This document shows, one piece after another, positions 7,661-17,779 of a DNA stretch of 64,000 bases. The notes beneath the pieces are model-generated. The model was not told the origin of the DNA. It saw nothing but the letters and a program-made list of their open reading frames with translations, and did not search any database. Source of the DNA: Eubacterium uniforme (GTDB lineage Bacteria; Bacillota; Clostridia; Lachnospirales; Lachnospiraceae). A program made the translations under genes and the position numbers. The first letter of the stretch is position 1. Each line of letters begins with the position of its first letter. The stretch lies in assembly GCF_900167115.1 (NCBI RefSeq), contig NZ_FUXZ01000007.1, positions 98,784-162,783 of the forward strand. Direction: 5' to 3'.

Positions 7661-9548
7661 AAAAAAGTTTGGTGAAAAAATAGGTAAATTTGATGTTCTT
7701 TTATTATGTTTGCCATTTTTACTTATGACAAACATTATTAGAATAATTTCAATGGATAAAAAAATATACACATACAAACTACCGGTTTTTATTATCGTTG
7801 CATGTATAAATGTATTTTTTGATTTATTATTTATATTCTTGATTGTTTCATTAGCGAAGAATTTAAAAGGAATAGCAGGAAAGATTATTTATGCAGTTGC
7901 ATTTATCTTTTACTACTTTTTCTTTGTAACAAATTGTATATATTATTTTGCTACAAATTATTATTTTAGTATTCACTTGACTCAGCTTGCAAGTGAAGGA
8001 AGTGGATATATTTTAAGTACAATTAAGGGGACAAAGTGGTTTGTTTTCTTGATTGCGATTGTGATTTTACTACTTGGTATTTTAGGATTGGTTTCTATGA
8101 AGAAATCAACTGAGAATAAGTGGAAAGAAGTAGTATTTACAATTGTTATATTTGGTATAATGCATACAATACTTCCTATGGCATATGGTCAGCACATAGA
8201 TAAAACGAGTTTGGAAGAGTGGCATATCCCAAGAAATGTATATGATAGTTTTAATGATGCGAATAAATCCATGAAGGTATGCGGATTTCTTGAATATACA
8301 GTAAGAGATATTTATAAATTCTATTTTCATGATAAAGTTAAAATAGATGATAATGAAGTTAAGTATCTTGAAAGTGAATATAAGAATCTCTCAAAGGCGC
8401 CATCTAATGAGTATACTGGAATGTTTAAAGGAAAGAATGTTATATTTTTACAGTTAGAGGGTATTGATAGTTTTCTTTTTGATGAAAAAACTATGCCAAA
8501 TCTATGTAATATGAAGAATAATGCATTTGTGTTTAATGATCACTATTCATTCTTTAATGGTGCAGGTTCTACATTTAATAGTGAATTTGCTGTAAATACA
8601 GGATTTATATGTCCGATGTCATATTATAAGAATCCTACATTTATGTATAGTAATAGTTTTAAGGATACTATGCCTAGTCTTTTTAGGGATAAAGGATATA
8701 GTGTTGAAGCATTTCATATGAATACAAGTGAGTTTTATAATAGGGGACTTAATTATAATTCTTGGGGATATGATAAGTATTACGGAATGATTGATGATTA
8801 TAAATATGATGATTTGACATATGAATTGGATACTGAATTAATTAATAATACAGATTTTTCCGATAAAATGTTTAAGAAGGAACAGCCGTTTGTTGATTAT
8901 ATAATCACATATACTCCACATACTCCATTTTCAACAAAGGAAGATGTTGGTAAGTTTCTTGCAGAGAAGGAGTATGGTAAAGGAAATGTACCAGATTTTG
9001 ATGAGGAAGAATCTGTAAGAATGATGGCTACAGAAACAGACAGAATGATTGGTCTTTTGATCGAAAAATTAAAAGAGAATAATTTGTATGATAATACAGT
9101 AATAGTTACTTATGCAGATCATTATTTATATATGATAGAAGATAAGAAAATCCTTGAAAAATATAAGGAAACTAGTAATAATTTAATTAATCATACTCCA
9201 TTTTTAATATGGTCAAGTGATATAGAAAATACAAAAGAAATTGAAAAAACTAATTCACAATTAGATATATTACCAACAGTACTTAATTTGTTTGGTATTG
9301 AATATAATGATAATTATTATATAGGTAAGGATATATTAAGTGATGATTATAGTGGATATGTATTCTTTGATGATTATTCATGGTATGATGGAAATGTATA
9401 TGTAGAAAATGGTTCGGTTACTAATGGAAAAGAAATCGATTCTGATAAGTTAAAACAGATGAATGATAATATTAGTAATTTGACTAAGAGAAATGATTTA
9501 ACATTAAAGTACGATTTCTTTGGTGATAGTGTTCTAAAAGATAAGTAA
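7638..9548 (+). CDS. LtaS-like sulfatase-domain transferase, putative lipoteichoic acid/phosphoglycerol polymerase
   Basis: The N-terminal part (about 1-165) holds five hydrophobic segments, as in LtaS, and the C-terminal extracellular domain is a sulfatase-fold transferase. Marks are FLQLEGIDSFLF (first metal region), GSTFNSEFAVNTGF with T312 at the place of the LtaS nucleophile, ITYTPHTPF and VTYADHYLY near the end of the site. LtaS enzymes polymerise glycerol phosphate from phosphatidylglycerol onto a glycolipid outside the membrane. The start is a TTG at 7638 inside dut, with AGGGGGG 9 bases upstream; the first in-frame ATG (7725) lies within the first membrane helix and would spoil it. 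The exact product (LTA or a capsule-like polyphosphodiester) is not decidable. Confidence 0.82.
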   Translation: MDHQEQSEKKFGEKIGKFDVLLLCLPFLLMTNIIRIISMDKKIYTYKLPVFIIVACINVFFDLLFIFLIVSLAKNLKGIAGKIIYAVAFIFYYFFFVTNCIYYFATNYYFSIHLTQLASEGSGYILSTIKGTKWFVFLIAIVILLLGILGLVSMKKSTENKWKEVVFTIVIFGIMHTILPMAYGQHIDKTSLEEWHIPRNVYDSFNDANKSMKVCGFLEYTVRDIYKFYFHDKVKIDDNEVKYLESEYKNLSKAPSNEYTGMFKGKNVIFLQLEGIDSFLFDEKTMPNLCNMKNNAFVFNDHYSFFNGAGSTFNSEFAVNTGFICPMSYYKNPTFMYSNSFKDTMPSLFRDKGYSVEAFHMNTSEFYNRGLNYNSWGYDKYYGMIDDYKYDDLTYELDTELINNTDFSDKMFKKEQPFVDYIITYTPHTPFSTKEDVGKFLAEKEYGKGNVPDFDEEESVRMMATETDRMIGLLIEKLKENNLYDNTVIVTYADHYLYMIEDKKILEKYKETSNNLINHTPFLIWSSDIENTKEIEKTNSQLDILPTVLNLFGIEYNDNYYIGKDILSDDYSGYVFFDDYSWYDGNVYVENGSVTNGKEIDSDKLKQMNDNISNLTKRNDLTLKYDFFGDSVLKDK

Positions 9549-9557
9549 ATAAAAGAT

Positions 9558-9590
9558 AAAAGCGTGATGTGAAAAGCATCGCGCTTTTTG
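9558..9590 (+). terminator. Rho-independent terminator after the LtaS-like gene
   Basis: An 11-bp stem (AAAGCGTGATG at 9559-9569 with CATCGCGCTTT at 9577-9587, one wobble pair) is followed by further T residues. Confidence 0.85.
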
Positions 9591-9621
9591 TTATAAAAAA
9601 GACATTTTATATATATTGAAC

Positions 9622-9649
9622 TTGAAAAATTAGTGTGATAAAATATACT
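9622..9649 (+). promoter_or_regulatory. Sigma-A-type promoter of the BspA-like gene
   Basis: TTGAAA (9622-9627), 16 bp, TATACT (9644-9649), 44 bases before the ATG at 9694. A strong AGGAGG ribosome site lies at 9681-9686. Confidence 0.65.
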
Positions 9650-9693
9650 ATGTATGTGTGTAGATATACATAAAATTTTAAGGAGGAATTGTA

Positions 9694-12600
9694 ATGAGAA
9701 AAACATTTAAAAAGACTATGTGTGTTGTTTTATCATCAGCTATGATATTTACATCTGGCGATTTTTCAAATGTAAATGTTCATATGCCATGGGATTTTAG
9801 TGTTTCTGTTAATGCTGCTAAAAATGTTGATGACATTGATCCAACAACAGAAGTTTCAACAGCCATAGTCAAGGATACTACTTTATTAAATGCCTTAAAG
9901 CAGATTGTAGGCAAGGGTAGTAACATTACTGTAGCTCAGTTAAAAGCTTATGATGGTAACATTGATTTATCAAGTTACACGGGAATTAAAAGTATTGAAG
10001 GTTTAGGTTATGCTAGAAAGGCAAAATCATTTAATTTGTCAAAACTTACAGGCGTAACAAAAATCCCAAAAGAGGAATTTTATTCGTGTGCGATGGAAAG
10101 TGTTTCACTTCCATCATCAATTACAGAAATTGAAACATATGCATTTGCTGGATGTGAGAAATTGGCTTCAATTAATCTTCCAAACAGCATTACTATGATT
10201 CATGAAAATGCATTTGAGAATTGTTATGCACTTAATAATGTAACACTTCCTTCAGGTTTGGTAAAACTTGGTGGTGCTGCTTTTTCCGGTTGTAAATCAA
10301 TTCAGAGTATAGTAATTCCAAATACATTAAAGACAGATATTACAGATGTTGATAATGATACAGTTAAAACTATGGGAGCTTCAGTATTTGCTAATTGTGA
10401 GAGCCTTAATAAGGTTACATTTGGTAATCAGATGAAGAGAATTCCGGATTCAACATTTTCAGGTTGTAGATCGTTAACTTCAGTAAGCATTCCATCAAGA
10501 ATAGTTGATATTGGAGTAGCAGCATTTGCTGAAAGTGGTTTATATTCAGTTGATCTTTCAGGATGTACTGGTTTGGTAAACTTAGGTGATTCAGCGTTCT
10601 CAAGATGTACATCTATGACTTCTGTTTCATTACCAGCTAGCTTAAGAAAAATTAATAATCATACATTTGCAGCTTGTACTTCATTAACAACAGTTAATAT
10701 TGCTGCTAATAGTAATATTACAACGATTGGTATGGATGCATTTGGTAGTACTAGAAGTCTTACTAATGTAACATTTATGAAGGACTTGAAAAAGTTAACA
10801 ACAATTGGTGAAATAGCATTTGCAAATGGTAGTGTTAAATCTGATGCTAAAGATATATATGGAAGAAACATTTATGTTGGTGGTCCAGAATATGTATATA
10901 TTCCTGGTACTGTAACAACTATTGGACAGGGAGCTTTTCAGGAATGTAGAAATCTTGAGGAAGTATACTTCGCAGATATGACGACTATTCCTGATGGTAC
11001 AACTGTTAGAAAAATTGGTGAAATCGCATTTTTAAATGACTGGAATTTAACTAAGGTTACTTTACCAGAACAGAATAATACAAATGCAAGGGTTTCTGTT
11101 GAGATTGGAACTAAAGCATTTCAAAATTGCAATTGGTTACAGACAATTAATTTTCCAACTTGCTTAACGAAAATTGGTGAGTATGCATTTTCTGAAGCAG
11201 GTTTTGGCAAAAAGAATAATAATACAAAAGAATTTGATATGAAGGGACTTAAGAATATTGATTTATCAAATAACACAAGACTTGTTGATATTGGTAGAAA
11301 TGCTTTTGAAAAATGCTATAACTTAGACACATTTAAGTTTCCTAAAAATATCGAAAAGATTCCAAATTTTGTATTATTTCAGTCAGCTATTAAAGATTCA
11401 ACAACTAATGTAAATACAAAGTGGTATGGATTAGACTATGTTGATTTAGGACAGAGTGTTAAGGTTATTGGTCAGGGTTCATTTAAAGAGTGTGCTAAAT
11501 TGAATTTTACAAATGATTTATTCCCAAAAACACTTATTACGATTGGAGATGAATCATTTGCTACTTGTGCAACAGGTGGTTCACTTACATTCCCAGAGAA
11601 TCTTGAAACTATCGGTAAAGGAGCATTCTCAAAATGTAATTTCTATTATAGTGCAAATGATTGGAGTAATTGGTTCTCTGATCCTAAGTACGGATTGAAG
11701 GAAGTTAATTTTGGTAAGGCTAAAAAACTTAAGTCAATTGGACAGCAAGCATTTGAATATACTCCAATTAAATCAGTTGAGTTTGATGCATCAGCTCCAC
11801 TTGATTCAATTAAGCAGGATACATTCTATGGATGTTTAAATCTTGAAACAGTAAAATTAAGTGACAGTGTTCAGGATATCGGAGCAAGTGCTCTTGGTGC
11901 TTGTAAAGTATTAAAGACATTAAATACTCCAGCAACTACAATTTTGGATCGTCAGGTTGTTATGACAAAGTCAAAATCACCTAATGTTCCAAAAACAAAT
12001 ATGTTTACATTTGTTACAAGAGTACCATCTAATAAGATTAATGTTAGAGTTAATGAACATGATGAAATGGGTATTTATTCTCTTGTATACAATGATAAGA
12101 GTCCAGTTCCAGGATATGATACAACATTTAGTAAAGTGACAATCAATAATAGTTCATTTAAAGCAGATGAGGATGGTAATTCTCTAGTTGCAGAAGGTAC
12201 ATATGGTACATTACCAATTACTCCTTCTATAGGTAGATCTGAAGTGAAAACTGAAGGTTCAAGTAAGAGTTATAGTGTAAAAACATTAGAATTTGCTGGC
12301 AATACAGAAACAAAAAATGTTCCTGTTGAAGTAAGTCTTAAATTAGTTTTGCCGGTAACTCAGGGAGACAGTACAACAGTTCCTTCTGTTATACCTGTAA
12401 CAGGTAATATTGTATATAATGTCGATGTTACAAAGGTTCCTTGTGAGTCAATTTCACAGGATGATGTATATATTGGTGTAGATAAAACAAAAGCTAAGAG
12501 TAAGGGAACAACAATTACTCCTACAATCACACCTGTAAAAACTACAGATAAACTTACTTGGGAAGTTGATTCTTCAAATAATTTAATTGACCTTGAAGTT

Positions 12601-14439
12601 GCAGAAGACGGAAAATCTGCTGTGGTATACGCTAAGGGAAATGCTTATGGATCAACTCAGATTAAACTTAAAGCTGGTGCAGTTACTGAATATTTTTATG
12701 TATATGTTGCAGCTCCATCAAATGGTTTAAAACTTGATAAGAATACATTAAATATTCCGTATAATACATCAAGTTCAATTACAGCAACGATTACATATAG
12801 TAGCAAGGATTATGAAAGCTTTTATCAAAGCAATCCTGATCACGTTAAGTTTATAAGTAATGATGAATCGATTGTTAAAGTTGGTAATGTTACATCAAAA
12901 ATTGGAAATACACCATCTAGTGGTAATACATTTACATGTGAACTTATTGCTGGAAAGATTGGAACAACTACATTAACAGCTATAGCTGAAGCATCAGGGA
13001 AAACTGCTACATGTAAGATTTCAGTTGTGGCATCAAATTTAAAGACAACATTAATTAATGTTGATGATGACACAAGAATTAATCATGGTGATTCTATTAC
13101 TCTTTATAGAATTAATGCATCTGTACATAAGGATGTTGTTGATCAGGGTACAAAGACATTTTTATATGATTTTACATCAGATGATCTTGCATCAAATGAT
13201 ATAGAATATATTGTAGATAATGATAATATTTGTAAAATTGAAAGTTATAGTGCTGCAAATAAGACATTTAAGATTTCAGCTAAACATGCAGGTACAACAG
13301 ATGTAACAATATGGCCAAAAGGTTTTGATGCTGCTGTTAATGGAGTTACATTTAAGGTAAAAACAACAGCAGATATTAATGGACTTAGACTAAAAAATAA
13401 GACTATTAGATCAGGAAATGTAGAATGTATAATTGATAATATTTCAAATAAGTTTGGCGACGTTATTAAGAATGGTGCAGCAGATCCTTCAACAATTACA
13501 AATAATTCATTAGAATTTGTATCATCAGATAATAGTATTGCAACTGTTGATGGTAAGGGATTCGTTAATGTTAAGGGTGCTGGGCCGGTAGTTATAACAT
13601 GTAATGCATACGCACCTGATGGTACTCTTCTTAAAACAGCTACTTGTACTGTGACAGCTAAGATTGGTGTTAATGATTTAGAAATTAGTTCTGTTCCAGA
13701 TACAGTTTATACAGGTAATGATATTAAACCTGTAATTACTGTAAAGGGAAGAGGAAAAGTGTTAACATTAGGTACTGATTACTCAGTTGAATATAAGGAT
13801 TGTAAGAATGTAGGTACAGCTAGAATTAAAGTTAGATGTAAAGGAAATTATGATGGTGAAAAAGAAATAACATTTAAGATAAATCCTAGAAAGGTTACAA
13901 ATCTTAGACAGGTAGGTTCAGCTAGTAAACCATCAATTACATGGACTGCAGTTCAGGAAGCTAATGGCTATGAAATCTTTACATATTCAAAAGGAAATTA
14001 TACTAAGATTGGTACAACAACTAGTGTTAAATATGTATTAAAGAAATTAAAGAAATATAAAAACTATAAGGTTGCTGTTAGAGCATACGCAAAAGGAAAA
14101 GATGGAAACCTTTATTATGGTGATTACACAACAATTTCAGTTACTCCTGGTATGACAGCAGTTAAAATTACAAAGTTAAAAGTAGGCAAGAGAAAGATTA
14201 CAATTTCATGGAAGAGACAGAAGAACATTAATGGTTATGAAATATATATGTCTACTAAGAAGAAAAAAGGCTTTAAGAAGATTGCAACAATCAAAAAAGC
14301 TAAGAAGGTTAAGTTTACAAAGAAGAGACTTAAACGAAAGAAAGTATATTATTTTAAGATTAGAGCTTATAAGAAGGTTGGAAAAGCAAAAATTTATGGA
14401 CCATTTTCCAAAGTTAAAAAATCTGGTAAAGTAAAATAA
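9694..14439 (+). CDS. Large secreted BspA-type leucine-rich-repeat protein with Ig-like and Fn3-like domains
   Basis: A 1581-residue surface or secreted protein. It has a signal peptide (MRKTFKKT, hydrophobic core, likely cut near SVNA/AKN at residue 43). Residues about 90-750 are many LRR_5/BspA repeats of the form AFxxCxxLxxVxLPxxLxxIG. Residues about 930-1330 look like Big_2 (bacterial Ig-like) modules, for example NDESIVKV and SDNSIATVDGKGFVNVKGAG. A module with YTGNDIKPVITVKGRGKVL (about 1350-1400) follows, then two Fn3-like domains rich in lysine to the end. No LPXTG, SLH or choline-binding motif is seen, so attachment is unexplained; the basic tail could bind anionic wall polymers (inference). 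Such proteins act in adhesion or glycan and host binding. It stands alone between its own promoter and terminator. Confidence 0.88.
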   Translation: MRKTFKKTMCVVLSSAMIFTSGDFSNVNVHMPWDFSVSVNAAKNVDDIDPTTEVSTAIVKDTTLLNALKQIVGKGSNITVAQLKAYDGNIDLSSYTGIKSIEGLGYARKAKSFNLSKLTGVTKIPKEEFYSCAMESVSLPSSITEIETYAFAGCEKLASINLPNSITMIHENAFENCYALNNVTLPSGLVKLGGAAFSGCKSIQSIVIPNTLKTDITDVDNDTVKTMGASVFANCESLNKVTFGNQMKRIPDSTFSGCRSLTSVSIPSRIVDIGVAAFAESGLYSVDLSGCTGLVNLGDSAFSRCTSMTSVSLPASLRKINNHTFAACTSLTTVNIAANSNITTIGMDAFGSTRSLTNVTFMKDLKKLTTIGEIAFANGSVKSDAKDIYGRNIYVGGPEYVYIPGTVTTIGQGAFQECRNLEEVYFADMTTIPDGTTVRKIGEIAFLNDWNLTKVTLPEQNNTNARVSVEIGTKAFQNCNWLQTINFPTCLTKIGEYAFSEAGFGKKNNNTKEFDMKGLKNIDLSNNTRLVDIGRNAFEKCYNLDTFKFPKNIEKIPNFVLFQSAIKDSTTNVNTKWYGLDYVDLGQSVKVIGQGSFKECAKLNFTNDLFPKTLITIGDESFATCATGGSLTFPENLETIGKGAFSKCNFYYSANDWSNWFSDPKYGLKEVNFGKAKKLKSIGQQAFEYTPIKSVEFDASAPLDSIKQDTFYGCLNLETVKLSDSVQDIGASALGACKVLKTLNTPATTILDRQVVMTKSKSPNVPKTNMFTFVTRVPSNKINVRVNEHDEMGIYSLVYNDKSPVPGYDTTFSKVTINNSSFKADEDGNSLVAEGTYGTLPITPSIGRSEVKTEGSSKSYSVKTLEFAGNTETKNVPVEVSLKLVLPVTQGDSTTVPSVIPVTGNIVYNVDVTKVPCESISQDDVYIGVDKTKAKSKGTTITPTITPVKTTDKLTWEVDSSNNLIDLEVAEDGKSAVVYAKGNAYGSTQIKLKAGAVTEYFYVYVAAPSNGLKLDKNTLNIPYNTSSSITATITYSSKDYESFYQSNPDHVKFISNDESIVKVGNVTSKIGNTPSSGNTFTCELIAGKIGTTTLTAIAEASGKTATCKISVVASNLKTTLINVDDDTRINHGDSITLYRINASVHKDVVDQGTKTFLYDFTSDDLASNDIEYIVDNDNICKIESYSAANKTFKISAKHAGTTDVTIWPKGFDAAVNGVTFKVKTTADINGLRLKNKTIRSGNVECIIDNISNKFGDVIKNGAADPSTITNNSLEFVSSDNSIATVDGKGFVNVKGAGPVVITCNAYAPDGTLLKTATCTVTAKIGVNDLEISSVPDTVYTGNDIKPVITVKGRGKVLTLGTDYSVEYKDCKNVGTARIKVRCKGNYDGEKEITFKINPRKVTNLRQVGSASKPSITWTAVQEANGYEIFTYSKGNYTKIGTTTSVKYVLKKLKKYKNYKVAVRAYAKGKDGNLYYGDYTTISVTPGMTAVKITKLKVGKRKITISWKRQKNINGYEIYMSTKKKKGFKKIATIKKAKKVKFTKKRLKRKKVYYFKIRAYKKVGKAKIYGPFSKVKKSGKVK

Positions 14440-14451
14440 TACTTAATTAAT

Positions 14452-14485
14452 AAAAGGGTCATCAGGTTAATCTGGTGACTCTTTT
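14452..14485 (+). terminator. Rho-independent terminator after the BspA-like gene
   Basis: Stem AAAAGGGTCATCAG (14452-14465) with CTGGTGACTCTTTT (14472-14485), two wobble pairs, 6-base loop. The T-tract is the 3' arm itself. Confidence 0.8.
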
Positions 14486-14524
14486 GTTAGCATAAAACGT
14501 ATATGAAAATATGATAATTACGTA

Positions 14525-14553
14525 TTGACATATAATGAGAAGTATAATAAAAT
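14525..14553 (+). promoter_or_regulatory. Promoter of rpsT
   Basis: TTGACA (14525-14530), 17 bp, TAAAAT (14548-14553). Transcription would start near 14560, leaving an untranslated leader of about 108 bases. Confidence 0.7.
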
Positions 14554-14560
14554 ATATCTT

Positions 14561-14660
14561 GTGTCTGTATGTTGGTCCGCATAAAAACATTCATACAGAT
14601 AGGTTTAGTGATGATTTCTGAACTCTCTCAAGGAAATCATAAGTAAACATATATGGAGGT
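14561..14660 (+). promoter_or_regulatory. Structured 5' leader of rpsT, candidate S20 autoregulatory site
   Basis: Two clean hairpins lie between the promoter and the ribosome site. Stem A is TCTGTATG (14564-14571) with CATACAGA (14592-14599). Stem B is ATGATTTC (14611-14618) with GAAATCAT (14633-14640). The ribosome site GGAGG follows at 14655-14659. Ribosomal protein genes often control themselves through such leaders; control by S20 here is inference. Confidence 0.45.
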
Positions 14661-14668
14661 AATATACC

Positions 14669-14932
14669 ATGGCTAACATTAAGTCAGCTAAGAAAAGAAT
14701 TCTTGTTAACAGAACTAAGTATGAAAGAAATAAGGCAGCTAAGTCAGCAATTAAGACAGCGATTAAGAAAGTAGAAGTTGCAGTTTCAGAAGGCAATAAG
14801 GAAGAAGCTACAAAAGCACTTGTAAATGCTACAAAGATTATCGACAAAGCTGGTTCAAAAGGAATTATGCATAAGAATACAGCTGCTAACAAAGTTTCAA
14901 GACTTACAAAACTTGTTAATTCAGCTAAATAG
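14669..14932 (+). CDS. rpsT: Small subunit ribosomal protein S20
   Basis: An 87-residue basic helical protein that binds the 5' domain of 16S rRNA. The start MANIKSAKKRILVNRTK and the end region KNTAANKVSRLTKLVN are typical of bacterial S20. GGAGG lies 9 bases before the ATG. It has its own promoter, structured leader and terminator. Its place before lepA, hemW and hrcA is the usual order in Firmicutes. Confidence 0.98.
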   Translation: MANIKSAKKRILVNRTKYERNKAAKSAIKTAIKKVEVAVSEGNKEEATKALVNATKIIDKAGSKGIMHKNTAANKVSRLTKLVNSAK

Positions 14933-14944
14933 TGTTTAGTGAAT

Positions 14945-14983
14945 AAATAAACTCTGCTCTGTATTTGAGCAGAGTTTATTTTT
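14945..14983 (+). terminator. Rho-independent terminator of rpsT
   Basis: Perfect 15-bp stem (14945-14959 with 14967-14981) around a 7-base loop, ending in a T-rich tract. Confidence 0.93.
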
Positions 14984-15030
14984 AGTATGAATATGTAAAT
15001 GGTTATTGTAAAAAGAGGTTAGTTGATTTT

Positions 15031-15948
15031 ATGAAAATTAGAGAAGAAAAAATATTAAAAGGTTTAGCTAGTATAATAATTATTATGTGTCATATGGATG
15101 TTAGAAATATTTTTACATCATGTGGTTATTTGGTTGTTGGCGTTTTTTATTTTTTTTCAGCATATAATTTATGTTATTGTACTTTAAAAAAAGATTATTA
15201 CTTGGAAGGATTTATTAATAAAAAAGTTGTAAGTATATTCTTGCCATTTTATATAATGACAGTATTGTATCAAATTGTTCAGAGTTTTACTTTAAAAATT
15301 TCGTATTTTTATAAAGTATTTATACCAACATATGATTGCAAATATCTATGGTATATTAAAAGTTTAATATATATATATATTGTATATTTTATTGCTTTTA
15401 ATATTATGAAAAAGATTAATAAGGTGAATTATATTGCATTAGGATGGATTGTATGGTGTATTTCGGGAATCTGTATGATTTCATTTACTCATGATCCAAA
15501 TAGGTTTATGCCATCTGCTTTTCTTGCGGGATGGTTTATATTTTTGAATGAAGAAGTTATTAAGAATTTTATTAAAGATAAATATATGCTGATTATGATA
15601 GAATTTATTATAATAATAGTGTTACATTTATTATTGTTTTATAGATATAATAACATAACAGTTTATATTTTGGCACAATGGGGAACTCCTTGTATTTGTG
15701 GATTATTTTGTTATTCGATATGTGTTAATTTTGAATTGAAGAATAAAGTATTGTTGTCTTTAGGAAAGATATCAATGGAGGTTTATTTGGTACATCCGGT
15801 AGTACTAGAATTTTTGAAAAAATATAAAATGAATAGTTATATATATATATATATATTGGTATATTTTCTTGGTATTATGATATTAGCTATTTTGTTAAAT
15901 ACAATAATGAGAAAGGTATTATTGAAAAAAAATAAACAATATATATAA
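15031..15948 (+). CDS. Acyltransferase 3 family membrane protein
   Basis: A 305-residue polytopic membrane protein with about ten hydrophobic segments. It starts [20 protein letters not shown], which fits the acyltransferase-3 family with its conserved early histidine (MCHMD); the segment near the end [11 protein letters not shown] is also typical. Family members move acetyl or succinyl groups onto sugars of surface polysaccharides, teichoic acids or peptidoglycan. The gene is very AT-rich, more so by eye than the adjacent lepA, and has no clear promoter of its own beyond the rpsT terminator. It interrupts the common rpsT-lepA order. Donor and acceptor are unknown. Confidence 0.75.
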   Translation: MKIREEKILKGLASIIIIMCHMDVRNIFTSCGYLVVGVFYFFSAYNLCYCTLKKDYYLEGFINKKVVSIFLPFYIMTVLYQIVQSFTLKISYFYKVFIPTYDCKYLWYIKSLIYIYIVYFIAFNIMKKINKVNYIALGWIVWCISGICMISFTHDPNRFMPSAFLAGWFIFLNEEVIKNFIKDKYMLIMIEFIIIIVLHLLLFYRYNNITVYILAQWGTPCICGLFCYSICVNFELKNKVLLSLGKISMEVYLVHPVVLEFLKKYKMNSYIYIYILVYFLGIMILAILLNTIMRKVLLKKNKQYI

Positions 15949-15961
15949 GAAGGAGTATTTA

Positions 15962-17776
15962 ATGTCTAAGATAGATAAAGAACATATAAGAAATTTTTGT
16001 ATAATAGCTCATATAGATCATGGTAAGTCTACACTTGCTGATCGTATTATTGAAAAGACAGGCCTTCTTACTGATAGGGAAATGCAGGCGCAGGTTTTAG
16101 ATAATATGGATTTAGAACGTGAAAGGGGAATTACAATTAAATCTCAAGCTGTTAGAACTATATATAAAGCAAAGAATGGTGAAGAGTATGTATTTAATTT
16201 GATTGATACTCCAGGGCATGTTGATTTTAATTATGAAGTATCAAGAAGCCTTGCAGCATGTGATGGAGCAGTTTTAGTAGTTGATGCTGCACAGGGTATT
16301 GAAGCACAAACGCTGGCTAATGTTTATATGGCACTTGATCATGACCTTGAAGTATTTCCTGTTATCAATAAGGTTGATTTGCCTAGTGCAGAACCAGATA
16401 GAGTTGCAGCAGAAATAGAAGATGTTATTGGTCTTGAGGCAGAAGATGCTCCTAGAATTTCAGCTAAGAGTGGTCTTAATGTAGAAGAAGTATTAGAACA
16501 GATAGTGGAAAAAGTACCAGCACCAAAAGGTGATGATAATAAACCACTTTCAGCACTTATATTTGATAGCATTTATGATGCATATAAAGGTGTAATTGTA
16601 TTCTTCAGAGTAATGGATGGAAAAGTTAAAGCTGGAGATACAGTTAAGATGATGGCAACAGGAGCAACAGCTCAGGTTGTTGAAGTAGGTTATTTTGGTG
16701 CAGGTCAGTTTATACCATGTGAAGAATTATCAGCAGGAATGGTAGGCTACTTAACAGCTAGTATTAAGAATGTAAAAGATACTACAGTTGGTGATACTAT
16801 TACTAATGCTGAGAATCCATGTAGTGAACCACTTCCTGGATATAAGAAAGTAAATTCAATGGTATATTGCGGCATGTATCCAGCGGATGGAGCTAAATAT
16901 CCTGATTTACGTGATGCACTTGAAAAGTTGCAGCTTAATGATGCGTCACTTAAATATGAACCTGAAACATCTGTGGCATTAGGCTTTGGATTTAGATGTG
17001 GTTTTTTAGGGTTATTACATCTTGAAATTATTCAGGAGAGACTTGAAAGAGAATACAATCTTGATTTGGTTACAACAGCGCCAGGTGTTATTTATAAGGT
17101 CTATAAGACAAATGGTGAAATGATTGAACTTACTAATCCATCAAATCTTCCGGATCCATCAGAAATTGATTATATGGAAGAACCTATGGTTTCAGCTGAA
17201 ATAATGGTAACAACAGAATTTATAGGGCCTATTATGGAATTATGTCAGCAGAGACGTGGTATTTATAAAGGAATGGATTATATTGAGACAACGAGAGCAC
17301 TGCTTAAGTATGATTTGCCACTTAATGAAATTATTTATGATTTCTTTGATGCATTAAAATCAAGGTCAAGAGGATATGCTTCATTTGATTATGAACTAAA
17401 AGGTTATGAACGAGCTAAACTTGTTAAACTTGATATTTTGATTAATAGAGAAGAAATTGATGCACTTTCATTTATTGTTCATGCTGATACAGCATATGAA
17501 CGTGGTAGAAAGATGTGTGAAAAGTTAAAGAAAGAAATTCCAAGACAGTTATTTGAAATACCAATTCAGGCTGCAATTGGAAGTAAAATTATAGCTAGAG
17601 AAACAGTTAAAGCTATGAGAAAAGACGTACTTGCTAAGTGTTATGGTGGTGATATTTCTCGTAAAAAGAAACTTCTTGAAAAACAGAAAGAAGGTAAGAA
17701 ACGTATGCGTCAAGTTGGTAATGTTGAAATACCACAGAAAGCGTTTATGGCGGTTCTTAAACTTGATGAGGATTAA
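15962..17776 (+). CDS. lepA: Elongation factor 4 (back-translocating ribosomal GTPase)
   Basis: A 604-residue translational GTPase that acts on stalled or mis-translocated ribosomes. Domain I has [13 protein letters not shown] (P-loop), [10 protein letters not shown] (switch I), DTPGHVDF (G3) and NKVDLP (G4). The LepA-specific C-terminal domain is complete, ending near [30 protein letters not shown] precedes the ATG, 13 bases after the acyltransferase stop. The following yfhO-like gene starts 3 bases after this stop, so they share a transcript. Confidence 0.98.
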   Translation: MSKIDKEHIRNFCIIAHIDHGKSTLADRIIEKTGLLTDREMQAQVLDNMDLERERGITIKSQAVRTIYKAKNGEEYVFNLIDTPGHVDFNYEVSRSLAACDGAVLVVDAAQGIEAQTLANVYMALDHDLEVFPVINKVDLPSAEPDRVAAEIEDVIGLEAEDAPRISAKSGLNVEEVLEQIVEKVPAPKGDDNKPLSALIFDSIYDAYKGVIVFFRVMDGKVKAGDTVKMMATGATAQVVEVGYFGAGQFIPCEELSAGMVGYLTASIKNVKDTTVGDTITNAENPCSEPLPGYKKVNSMVYCGMYPADGAKYPDLRDALEKLQLNDASLKYEPETSVALGFGFRCGFLGLLHLEIIQERLEREYNLDLVTTAPGVIYKVYKTNGEMIELTNPSNLPDPSEIDYMEEPMVSAEIMVTTEFIGPIMELCQQRRGIYKGMDYIETTRALLKYDLPLNEIIYDFFDALKSRSRGYASFDYELKGYERAKLVKLDILINREEIDALSFIVHADTAYERGRKMCEKLKKEIPRQLFEIPIQAAIGSKIIARETVKAMRKDVLAKCYGGDISRKKKLLEKQKEGKKRMRQVGNVEIPQKAFMAVLKLDED

Positions 17777-17779
17777 GAG

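Noticed and set aside
9374..9706. 110-codon minus-strand ORF across the end of the LtaS-like gene
   Set aside because: It is antisense to conserved coding sequence and a terminator, with no ribosome site.
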